Shown: in pieces, positions 1 to 5,536 of the stretch | Layout: each line of letters begins with the position of its first letter | Numbering within the stretch: the stretch's first letter is position 1 | DNA from: Clostridiales bacterium | GTDB lineage: Bacteria > Bacillota > Clostridia > Oscillospirales > Oscillospiraceae | Length of the DNA: 5,904 nt | NCBI GenBank assembly: GCA_003522945.1 | Contig: DPHR01000172.1 | Location: forward strand, 344 to 6,247 | Reading direction: 5' to 3' | Position numbers and translations under genes: made by a program | Notes under the pieces: model-generated | The model's database searches: none | What the model was told of the DNA's origin: nothing | The model's input: only the letters and a program-made list of their open reading frames with translations

Positions 1-815
1 GCTTCGTTGACAACGTTCAGCAGCGCGGTCTCGCCCTTGGTGATGAGAATGACAAAGGCTTCCGTCTCCTCCGTGATGGTGAATTCCCACGGACAAAGCA
101 CCAAATCCGGGTTGGCGTCCATGATGATCTCGGCGTTGCCCTTGGCTACGGCGAGAGCTTCAATGCTGCCGTTCTGCAGCTCGAGAACGCCGGTCCCGAC
201 ATCACCGACAGCCACGGGATTGGCGTCGGGAAGCTGAGAAGTGACAAGCTGCATCTGCAGAGAGGCGTTCTGTGCGCCGATGTCAACACCGTTAAAATCT
301 TCGGAAGACGTGTACTTTTCCGCGTCGGCGGTACGGATCAGAATGACCGGCTCAATTTTGTTATCGCCATCATAGTAATAATCGGAGATCTCATAGCTTT
401 CGGCTCGCTCCTCGGTCCAGACGTAGCCGGAAACGGACATCGGAACAGAAGCGGTATACACGGCGGTCTGGCAGGCATCAAAGCTCATCGGCTCAATGAC
501 AAGCTTTACGCCAATATAGTCGGCGATGTACTTGGCAAGGAAAACGTCCAGCCCTACATACTGCTCCTGCCCGTCCTTGGAGGAATCGATAAACTCCATT
601 GGGGCAAAATCGGGGGACAGGGTGATATGCAGCTCGCCGGAGGCCTTGATCTCGTCAAGAACGCCGTTGGATGCGGCGCTCGCTTCGGTTGGGGCTGCGT
701 CCGATACCGGCCCTGCGGCGGGAGACGACGCTGCTGTGCCGCAGGCGCAGAGCACGAAAAGCGTAATAGCGGCGAGAGCGAGAGAAAGGATTTTGACAAA
801 TGGTTTCTTTTTCAT
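1..815 (-). CDS. Amino-acid-type ABC transporter substrate-binding lipoprotein (3' end outside window)
   Basis: Reading from the ATG at 815 gives 271 complete codons without a stop to the left edge, so the C-terminus is missing. Residues 1-25 are a lipoprotein signal: KKK after the Met, a hydrophobic stretch, and a lipobox LCAC with the lipidated Cys at 25. A Ser/Ala/Pro-rich linker (about 27-50) would tether it outside the membrane. Residues 52-150 follow the family 3 solute-binding pattern: LDEIKASGELHI, SPDFAPMEFID, YVGLDVFLAKYIA, SVSGYVWTEERAES, ISDYYY. Arg137 fits the Arg that binds the ligand carboxylate in polar amino-acid binders. The second lobe (about 155-271) is more divergent, and the usual ligand Asp near residue 224 seems to be Ala. 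GGAGG at 825-829 lies 9 bases before the ATG. It probably delivers an amino acid or related small ligand to an ABC permease encoded further left; the ligand cannot be named. Family call is firm, specificity is not. Confidence 0.9.
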   Translation of the reverse strand, partial: MKKKPFVKILSLALAAITLFVLCACGTAASSPAAGPVSDAAPTEASAASNGVLDEIKASGELHITLSPDFAPMEFIDSSKDGQEQYVGLDVFLAKYIADYIGVKLVIEPMSFDACQTAVYTASVPMSVSGYVWTEERAESYEISDYYYDGDNKIEPVILIRTADAEKYTSSEDFNGVDIGAQNASLQMQLVTSQLPDANPVAVGDVGTGVLELQNGSIEALAVAKGNAEIIMDANPDLVLCPWEFTITEETEAFVILITKGETALLNVVNE

Positions 816-863
816 GGATGTATGCCTCCGATACGAGATGGATTTTTATTTAAGATGGTGCGA

Positions 864-892
864 ATATTAGCATACTTATCCACGCGAGTCAA
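864..892 (-). promoter_or_regulatory. Promoter of the substrate-binding protein gene
   Basis: On the minus strand a -35 TTGACT (887-892) and a -10 TAATAT (864-869) are separated by exactly 17 bases. A TG one base before the -10 makes it an extended -10. Transcription would begin near 857, leaving a leader of about 42 bases before the ATG at 815. This is a near-consensus sigma-A promoter, so the gene is likely well expressed unless repressed. Confidence 0.85.
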
Positions 893-908
893 CACAAGAA
901 TGAGAAAA

Positions 909-960
909 AATTCGGAATATTTGCGTTATTATAAATAATATACGGCGAATACGGAATATT
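909..960 (-). repeat. Two 13-bp direct repeats upstream of the substrate-binding protein promoter
   Basis: On the minus strand, AATATTCCGTATT (960-948) and AATATTCCGAATT (921-909) match at 12 of 13 bases, 39 bases apart. They would lie about 50-105 bases upstream of the predicted transcription start. The core AATATTC occurs a third time at 868-862, overlapping the -10. They may be regulator sites or only AT-rich promoter-upstream sequence. Confidence 0.4.
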
Positions 961-997
961 ATCCAAACGCTTTGTGCATATTTGTATGCAACGAGCG

Positions 998-1038
998 AAA
1001 AAATATCCGGCTGCCTTCCCAAGGGAAGACTGCCGGAT
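998..1038 (-). terminator. Intrinsic terminator of the hom-lysC-asd operon
   Basis: ATCCGGC (1005-1011) pairs with GCCGGAT (1032-1038), and CTTCCC (1015-1020) pairs with GGGAAG (1023-1028). A 3-by-3 internal loop lies between the two helices and the tip is AA. On the minus strand the stem is followed by TATTTTTT (down to 998), giving a U-tract. It begins 21 bases past the asd stop codon. The plus-strand side has no U-tract, so it acts in one direction, and it shields the substrate-binding protein gene from read-through. Confidence 0.85.
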
Positions 1039-1059
1039 GGTTGCATATAAATGAAAGAA

Positions 1060-2058
1060 TTACAGAAGGTATTTCAGGATCTGCACGGCGTTGCTCGCCG
1101 CGCCCTTGCGGATCTGATCGCCGCAGCACCAGAGCGTGAGAGCGTTTTCCTGCGTGAGATCCTCGCGCACGCGGCCGACCCAGACGAGGTCCTGCCCGCT
1201 TGTGTCGAGCGGGGTGGGGTAGCACCGGCCCTCGTAGTCCTCGATCAGACGGCAGCCGGGGAAGGCGCGGATGGCTTCGTTGGCCTCGGCAACGGTGATC
1301 TTCTCCTTTGTCCGCACCGTGACGGCGATGGAGTGCGAGCGCATAACGGGAACGCGCACGCAGGTGCAGGTAACACGCAGCTCGGGGAGATGCAGGATCT
1401 TGCGCCCCTCGTTCTGCATTTTCATTTCTTCATCGGTATAGAGATTATCGAGCATGCTGCCGATGAACGGGATGACGTTGAGCGCGATCTGCGTGGGGAA
1501 TACCTTCGCCTCGCACTTTTCGCCGCGGGCGAGCGCGTCCATCTGGTGCTCGAGTTCCTCAAGTCCGCCCTGTCCGGCACCGGATACGGCCTGATAGGTG
1601 CATGCGACCATGCTCTCGATCGGCGAGAGGCGGTTGAGCGCGCCGACGGCCATGGCGGTGATGATCGTGGAGCAGTTGGGGTTGGCGATGATGCCGAAAT
1701 TGCTCTTCGCGTCCTCGCCGTTGATCTCCGGCACGACGAGCGGGATGGCCGGATCCATGCGGAAGGCGGAGCTGTTGTCGATGTATACCGCGCCGCTTTT
1801 CACGATGGCCGGGGCAAACGCGCGGGACATGCCGCTCTTTACCGCGCCGAGGACAAAGTCCATGCCCTCGAACGAGGCGTCCGCCGCTTCTTCCACGGTG
1901 AGGCCCTCCCCGCGGAAGGGAATTTTGCTCCCCGCGCTGCGCGCGCTCGAGAGGAGCTTGAGACGCGAAACGGGAATATCGTATTCTTCCAGTACGTTGA
2001 GCATCTCGCGGCCGACCGCGCCGGTCGCGCCGAGAATGGCGATATTGCAGTTTTTCAT
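1060..2058 (-). CDS. asd: Aspartate-semialdehyde dehydrogenase
   Basis: This 332-residue cytoplasmic enzyme reduces aspartyl-4-phosphate with NADPH to aspartate 4-semialdehyde, the branch point between lysine/diaminopimelate and homoserine (threonine, methionine). The N-terminal nucleotide-binding loop GATGAVG is at 10-16. The catalytic Cys is Cys129 in NPNCST, and Gln156 with SGAG (159-162) follows. Arg235 and His242 in CVRVPVMRSHS match the substrate Arg and general-base His of the family. DQIRKGAA (314-321) is close to the usual DNLRKGAA. Length is typical and all catalytic positions are kept. AAAGGAG at 2067-2073 sits 8 bases before the ATG, inside the 18-base gap after the lysC stop. It is the last gene of the operon and is followed by an intrinsic terminator. 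The identification is secure. Confidence 0.97.
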   Translation of the reverse strand: MKNCNIAILGATGAVGREMLNVLEEYDIPVSRLKLLSSARSAGSKIPFRGEGLTVEEAADASFEGMDFVLGAVKSGMSRAFAPAIVKSGAVYIDNSSAFRMDPAIPLVVPEINGEDAKSNFGIIANPNCSTIITAMAVGALNRLSPIESMVACTYQAVSGAGQGGLEELEHQMDALARGEKCEAKVFPTQIALNVIPFIGSMLDNLYTDEEMKMQNEGRKILHLPELRVTCTCVRVPVMRSHSIAVTVRTKEKITVAEANEAIRAFPGCRLIEDYEGRCYPTPLDTSGQDLVWVGRVREDLTQENALTLWCCGDQIRKGAASNAVQILKYLL

Positions 2059-2076
2059 AAGAGGATCTCCTTTCTG

Positions 2077-3390
2077 TCAGCCGGTGAACCCGTCATACAA
2101 TACGCGGATCGCCTTTTCAAAATCACAGTTTTCCACGCCCACGATGATCGAAAGCTCGTCCGCGCCCTGGGCGATGGTGCGAATGTTCAGCCCGTGCTCG
2201 CCGAGCGCCTGGAAGAGCTTGCCGGACGTGCCGGGGCGGGCGGGCATTTTGCGGCCCACGGCGGCGACGAGCGCGATGCCGTCCTGCACGCGCACATCGT
2301 CCGGGCGGCAGGTCTTCTGAATGTCGGCGATGACATCATAGAGCGTATTTTCCAGCGCAGCGGACGAAACGACGAGCGCGAAGCTGTCCAGCCCGAGCGT
2401 GATGTGCTCCACGCTTGCGTGGTAGCGGTCGAGGATCTCCAGCGCGTTGCAGAGCGTCGTGGAGGCGTTCATGTTGCGCTTGAGCACCGTGAGGATCGTG
2501 AAGTTGCGCCGCCCGGCAATGCCGGTGATCGGGCGCTCGAGCTCGCTTTCGCTTTCGATGTGCTCCACGATGAACGTGCCGGGCTCGTCCGGCCGGTTCG
2601 TGTTGCGGATGTTCAGGGAAATGCCTTTTTCCTTGACCGGCAGAATGGATTCCTCGTGCAGCACCGAAGCGCCCATGAACGCCATCTCGCGCAGCTCGGC
2701 GTAGGTGATGCGGGGAATGGGCCGGGGATTCTCCACAATGCGCGGATCGGCCATCAATATGCCGGAAACGTCCGTCCAGTTTTCGTATACGTCCGCGTTC
2801 ACCGCGGCTGCGGCGAGCGCGCCGGTGATGTCGCTGCCGCCGCGCGTCATCACCTTGATCTTCCCGGTCGGCACGCGGCCGTAGAAGCCGGGGAGGACGA
2901 TCTTCCCGTTCTTTTCGAGCGCGTCAGCGATGGCCGCGTCGGTGCGGACGCGGTCAAACTGGCCGTCAAAGCCGAAGAACACGCAGTCGGCGGCGTCCAC
3001 GAAGGCGTAGCCGAGCGTTTCGGCCATGAGCCGCGCGGTGAAGTATTCGCCGCGGGAGACGAGCTCGTCCACGCTCGTGTCACGCGAGAGCGTCGCGGCG
3101 TAAGCGTCGAATTCGTCCTCCACGCGGTAGGAAAGACCCAGCTCGTCGCGGATGGAGACGAACCGGGAACGGATCGCGGCGAGAATGTCGGCGCACGAGA
3201 CGCCGTAGGTCAGATGCGCGTGGCAGAGATAGAGAAGGTCGGTGAGCTTGTGATCGTCGCTCGTGCGCTTTCCGGCGGCCGAGATGACGACGACGCGGCG
3301 CGAATCGTCCGAAAGGACAATGTCGCGCACCTTGCGGAACTGCTCCGCCCCTGCGACGGACGAGCCGCCGAATTTGCATACTTTCAGCAT
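2077..3390 (-). CDS. lysC: Aspartate kinase (monofunctional, with two ACT domains)
   Basis: This 437-residue enzyme phosphorylates aspartate to aspartyl-4-phosphate, the committed step to lysine, threonine and methionine. The kinase signature KFGGSSV is at 6-12, SRGEYFTARLMAE at 112-124 (substrate site), TRGGSDITG at 182-190 and the nucleotide-site motif TDVSGI at 206-211. Residues from about 288 form two ACT domains: the first carries SVEHITLGLDSFALVV (326-341), the second HGLNIRTIAQGADELSIIV (399-417). Length and the EHI-x-x-G-x-DS pattern resemble the single-chain kinases of Bacillota (B. subtilis YclM type) rather than the two-subunit alpha/beta type. Feedback inhibition by lysine, threonine or both is expected from the family; which one cannot be read here. 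GGAGG at 3398-3402 is 7 bases before the ATG. The start overlaps the hom stop by 7 bases (ATGCTGA), so translation is probably coupled. Confidence 0.96.
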   Translation of the reverse strand: MLKVCKFGGSSVAGAEQFRKVRDIVLSDDSRRVVVISAAGKRTSDDHKLTDLLYLCHAHLTYGVSCADILAAIRSRFVSIRDELGLSYRVEDEFDAYAATLSRDTSVDELVSRGEYFTARLMAETLGYAFVDAADCVFFGFDGQFDRVRTDAAIADALEKNGKIVLPGFYGRVPTGKIKVMTRGGSDITGALAAAAVNADVYENWTDVSGILMADPRIVENPRPIPRITYAELREMAFMGASVLHEESILPVKEKGISLNIRNTNRPDEPGTFIVEHIESESELERPITGIAGRRNFTILTVLKRNMNASTTLCNALEILDRYHASVEHITLGLDSFALVVSSAALENTLYDVIADIQKTCRPDDVRVQDGIALVAAVGRKMPARPGTSGKLFQALGEHGLNIRTIAQGADELSIIVGVENCDFEKAIRVLYDGFTG

Positions 3391-4538
3391 AGTTTTTCCT
3401 CCAGCGCCGCGAAGAACAGATCGTTTCCGTCCTTGCGGATGTTCTGCGCGAGCGCGTGCATTTTCTCCGCGCTCATCGGCTCGGTCACGGCGCGGACAAC
3501 TTCGCCCTGCGCGAGCACCGACCGGAGCGGAAGACGGACAGCGGCAAAGCCGCCGGTGCGAATGTAGTAGGAATGCACCGCTTCGCGGTTATCGGCTTCC
3601 GCGGCGCGGCAGTTTTCCGGGAACATGGAGCGCGCGCCCTGCTGCGCCGCAGAAAGATCGCGCAGCACCGCCGAAGCGGTGGGGAAGCGGCCTGCGCCCT
3701 GCCCCATCAGCACAATGGAGCCACAGCGCTTGCCGGTATAGCTTGCCATGTTGTTATTCGTGAAAACCGAGCTCTCCGGCGCGGCACGGGGGAAGAGCAC
3801 CGGCTCCACATACGCCGAAACGCTCTCCCCGGCGCGGCTGCCGCGTGCCATAAGACGGCAGACGAGACCGCGGCTTTGGATATCCTCCACGTCCGCGGCG
3901 GTGAAGTGCTCCATACCCTCGCAGAGCATGCCGCTTTGCGGCAGCACCCCGAAGGCGACCGCGCACGCGAGCTGCATTTTCCGCAGCGCGTCCAGCCCGG
4001 AGACGTCCGCCGTCGGGTCGGACTCGGCATAGCCGAGAGACTGCGCTTCCCGGAGCGCGTCGCCGTAGGAAAGACTGCGGCGCTGCATGGCGTCGAGCAT
4101 GTAGTTCGTTGTGCCGTTCAAAATGCCGGAAACGGCCTCAATGCGGTCGGTCTCCGCCGAGAGCGCGAGATTGTGGAGAAACGGCACGCCGCCGCCGCAC
4201 GCCGCGCTGAAGAGAAACGCCGCGCCCTTTTCCCGCGCGAGCGCCGCAAGCTCCAGACCGTGCGCCGCGACCATCGCCTTGTTCGCGGTGATGAAGTGCT
4301 TCCCGGCCTCAAGCGCGCGCATACCATAGGAATATGCCGGGTCGAGCCCGCCGAGCGTTTCCACTACGGCGTCGACTGTCGGATCGCCGAAAATGAGCGC
4401 GGCGTCGCTCACCATGAAGTTCTCGACCGCCTTACCGGGGCGCACGAGCACCGGCCCTGCCTCCATGCCGGGGGCGTTCGACAGCATCGAATAAACACCC
4501 GCGCCGACCGTACCGTATCCCAAAACCGCAACTTTCAC
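3384..4538 (-). CDS. hom: Homoserine dehydrogenase with shortened C-terminus
   Basis: This 384-residue enzyme reduces aspartate 4-semialdehyde to homoserine with NAD(P)H, committing carbon to threonine and methionine. The Rossmann loop GYGTVG is at 7-12, TANKA at 84-88, and GILNGTTNYML at 138-148. Residues 165-187 fit the PROSITE-type homoserine dehydrogenase signature (A-x3-G-Y-A-x2-D-P-x2-D-V-x-G-x-D-x3-K), ending in the catalytic pair Asp183 and Lys187. The usual EASV-x-GG loop reads SAACGGG (111-117). The protein is about 45 residues shorter than B. subtilis Hom. Part of the loss is in the N-terminal domain (about 22-50). The rest is at the C-terminus, where the segment after SYYIR (323-327) does not follow a standard ACT pattern. 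The start is GTG at 4538, chosen because AGAAGG lies 7 bases before it. It is the first gene of the operon. Function is secure; loss of ACT-based threonine control is inferred. Confidence 0.95.
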   Translation of the reverse strand: MKVAVLGYGTVGAGVYSMLSNAPGMEAGPVLVRPGKAVENFMVSDAALIFGDPTVDAVVETLGGLDPAYSYGMRALEAGKHFITANKAMVAAHGLELAALAREKGAAFLFSAACGGGVPFLHNLALSAETDRIEAVSGILNGTTNYMLDAMQRRSLSYGDALREAQSLGYAESDPTADVSGLDALRKMQLACAVAFGVLPQSGMLCEGMEHFTAADVEDIQSRGLVCRLMARGSRAGESVSAYVEPVLFPRAAPESSVFTNNNMASYTGKRCGSIVLMGQGAGRFPTASAVLRDLSAAQQGARSMFPENCRAAEADNREAVHSYYIRTGGFAAVRLPLRSVLAQGEVVRAVTEPMSAEKMHALAQNIRKDGNDLFFAALEEKLC

Positions 4539-4545
4539 GGCATCG

Positions 4546-4551
4546 CCTTCT
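4546..4551 (-). promoter_or_regulatory. Ribosome binding site fixing the GTG start of hom
   Basis: AGAAGG on the minus strand ends 7 bases before the GTG at 4538. An ATG at 4543-4541 lies only 2 bases after the site and opens a two-codon frame (ATG CCG TGA) that overlaps the GTG. It is too close to the site and out of frame, so the GTG is the start. Confidence 0.7.
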
Positions 4552-4564
4552 TTCTCTGATCGGT

Positions 4565-4598
4565 CAAATGTCCTTGAGTTAACAACAAATGTTCTTGA
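4565..4598 (-). repeat. Tandem 13-bp direct repeat in the hom leader, possible operator
   Basis: On the minus strand, TCAAGAACATTTG (4598-4586) and TCAAGGACATTTG (4577-4565) differ at one base. They start 21 bases apart, which is two helical turns. With transcription predicted to begin near 4600, the copies cover about +2 to +14 and +23 to +35. Same-face repeats just past a promoter suit a repressor. They do not resemble a CodY box. No regulator gene is in the window. Confidence 0.5.
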
Positions 4599-4606
4599 TG
4601 GAACGT

Positions 4607-4635
4607 ATTGTAACAGAACGCCCGCGAAAAAGCAA
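4607..4635 (-). promoter_or_regulatory. Predicted promoter of the hom-lysC-asd operon
   Basis: On the minus strand the -10 is TACAAT (4607-4612), preceded by TGT to give an extended -10. A weak -35 TTGCTT (4630-4635) lies 17 bases upstream, inside the right part of the rsmE terminator hairpin. The start would be near 4600, leaving a leader of about 60 bases, too short for a lysine riboswitch or T-box. The -10 is good and the -35 matches only three of six consensus bases. Confidence 0.6.
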
Positions 4636-4651
4636 TGCTTTTTCGCGGGCG
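4619..4651 (-). terminator. Perfect 15-bp hairpin, probable rsmE terminator
   Basis: CGCCCGCGAAAAAGC (4619-4633) and its exact complement (4637-4651) flank a 3-base loop. It starts 36 bases past the rsmE stop. The minus-strand tail reads TTCTGTTACAAT, a broken U-tract, so termination may be weaker than the stem suggests. There is no U-tract on the plus-strand side. The predicted -35 of the hom promoter lies within the stem. Confidence 0.65.
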
Positions 4652-4687
4652 ATTCGATGAAATATACAGAAAAATGAAAGGAGTTTT

Positions 4688-5422
4688 TTACATATTGCCG
4701 GTGGCGTACATAAGCGCCGAGAGCGCGGCGACCGGCGCGGTCTCGCAGCGGAAGATGCGCGGGCCCATCGAGCAGATGTGCAGCTTCATAATGCGGGCAA
4801 GCTCCGCCTCGAACGGCTCAAAGCCGCCCTCCGGACCGGTGAGAATGGCGGCGGAGGCGATATTTCCGGCGCTCTCCACGGCCTCGCGCAGCGTTTCGCG
4901 CTCGCCGGTTTCGTACATAAAGAGGGGCAGCGCGGTGGCATTCGCCTTGTTGAAGGCCTCCGCGAGATCGGGCAGGAATCCGACGGTGGGGATCACGCCG
5001 CGGCCGGACTGCTTGGCGGCCTCCTCGGCGATGCGCTGCCAACGGGCGATCTTTTTGTCCGCGTCGCCCTGGATGCGCGCCACGCACCGGCTGGAGGCAA
5101 AGAAATAGATCTCCGATGCGCCAGCCTCGGTGCATTTCTGGAGAATGTAGTCGGTCTTGTCACTGCCCTTGGGAAGGCCCGCGAGAATGACGGTGTGCAC
5201 GCTCGGCTCGCCCTGACAGGGGACGACCTCGAAGATCTCGGCCTCGACCTCGTTGGGCGTGATCTTCGTAACGGTGCAGTGGTGGTCTTTGCCGCCGTCG
5301 CACACGATCATCGTGTCGCCGACGCGAAGGCGCAGCACCTTGGCGTGCGCGGCGTCCTCTCCCAGAATAAACGCCGTGCCCCCGGCGATCGAGCTTCCGC
5401 CGGAGAGAAAGAATCTCGGCAT
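4688..5422 (-). CDS. rsmE: 16S rRNA (uracil1498-N3)-methyltransferase RsmE
   Basis: RsmE uses S-adenosylmethionine to methylate N3 of U1498 in 16S rRNA, acting on the 30S subunit as a SPOUT (trefoil-knot) dimer. From the chosen start the protein has 244 residues, a usual length. It begins MPRFFL, typical for the family, with an N-terminal PUA-like RNA-binding domain (about 1-70, including HAKVLRLRVGD at 26-36). The catalytic domain shows AGLPKGSDKTDYILQKCTE (81-99), AAKQSGRGVIP (135-145), the SAM-site loop GPEGGF (196-201) and the knot segment MGPRIFRCETA (219-229). Cys226 replaces the more usual Thr/Ala-like residue in GPRILRTETA. An in-frame ATG at 5440 would add six residues, but GGAGG at 5431-5435 stands 8 bases before the ATG at 5422. 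In many bacteria rsmE follows prmA; here it stands alone with its own promoter and terminator. Confidence 0.95.
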   Translation of the reverse strand: MPRFFLSGGSSIAGGTAFILGEDAAHAKVLRLRVGDTMIVCDGGKDHHCTVTKITPNEVEAEIFEVVPCQGEPSVHTVILAGLPKGSDKTDYILQKCTEAGASEIYFFASSRCVARIQGDADKKIARWQRIAEEAAKQSGRGVIPTVGFLPDLAEAFNKANATALPLFMYETGERETLREAVESAGNIASAAILTGPEGGFEPFEAELARIMKLHICSMGPRIFRCETAPVAALSALMYATGNM

Positions 5423-5430
5423 GAGCACAT

Positions 5431-5435
5431 CCTCC
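5431..5435 (-). promoter_or_regulatory. Ribosome binding site deciding the rsmE start
   Basis: GGAGG on the minus strand is 8 bases before the ATG at 5422. The alternative ATG at 5440 lies upstream of it, so the site would fall inside the coding region. This supports the MPRFFL start, as in the family. Confidence 0.85.
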
Positions 5436-5455
5436 CACACATAACATTATTTCTT

Positions 5456-5484
5456 ATTATGGCATAGTTTGGCGCGGATTGCAA
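5456..5484 (-). promoter_or_regulatory. Promoter of rsmE
   Basis: On the minus strand, -35 TTGCAA (5479-5484) and -10 CATAAT (5456-5461) are 17 bases apart, and TGC before the -10 forms an extended -10. Transcription would begin near 5449, about 27 bases before the ATG at 5422. I found no clear plus-strand promoter for the divergent gene in 5460-5530. Confidence 0.75.
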
Positions 5485-5536
5485 GACGGGAACCGAAGCG
5501 CGGCGGCGGAATAGACTGTACCGGGGAGGCGGTCGT

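Noticed and set aside
7..870. Short plus-strand open frames (7-237, 526-870, 627-938)
   Set aside because: They are antisense to the substrate-binding protein gene, which has a clear signal peptide, ribosome binding site and promoter on the minus strand.
975..990. Inverted repeat TGCATA-TTTG-TATGCA just past the operon terminator
   Set aside because: Only 6 base pairs in AT-rich sequence, followed by no U-tract and not positioned at a promoter; compatible with chance.
1051..3567. An 838-codon open frame on the plus strand across asd and lysC
   Set aside because: It lies fully antisense to two certain enzymes, has no family motifs, is packed with Arg, His, Gly, Glu and Asp as expected from the complement of GC-rich codons, and has no ribosome binding site with a separate promoter.
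4535..4543. Two-codon upstream frame ATG CCG TGA overlapping the hom GTG start
   Set aside because: The ATG is only 2 bases from the ribosome binding site, too close for normal initiation, so a regulatory mini-frame is not supported.
3456..4559. A 367-codon open frame on the plus strand opposite hom
   Set aside because: It is antisense to hom, with the same skewed His/Arg/Ala composition and no recognisable domain.
4539..4618. Lysine riboswitch, T-box or leader-peptide attenuator before hom
   Set aside because: The leader is about 60 bases, contains no run of Thr, Ile, Met or Lys codons in an open frame and no T-box-like element; the only strong hairpin lies upstream of the predicted transcription start.
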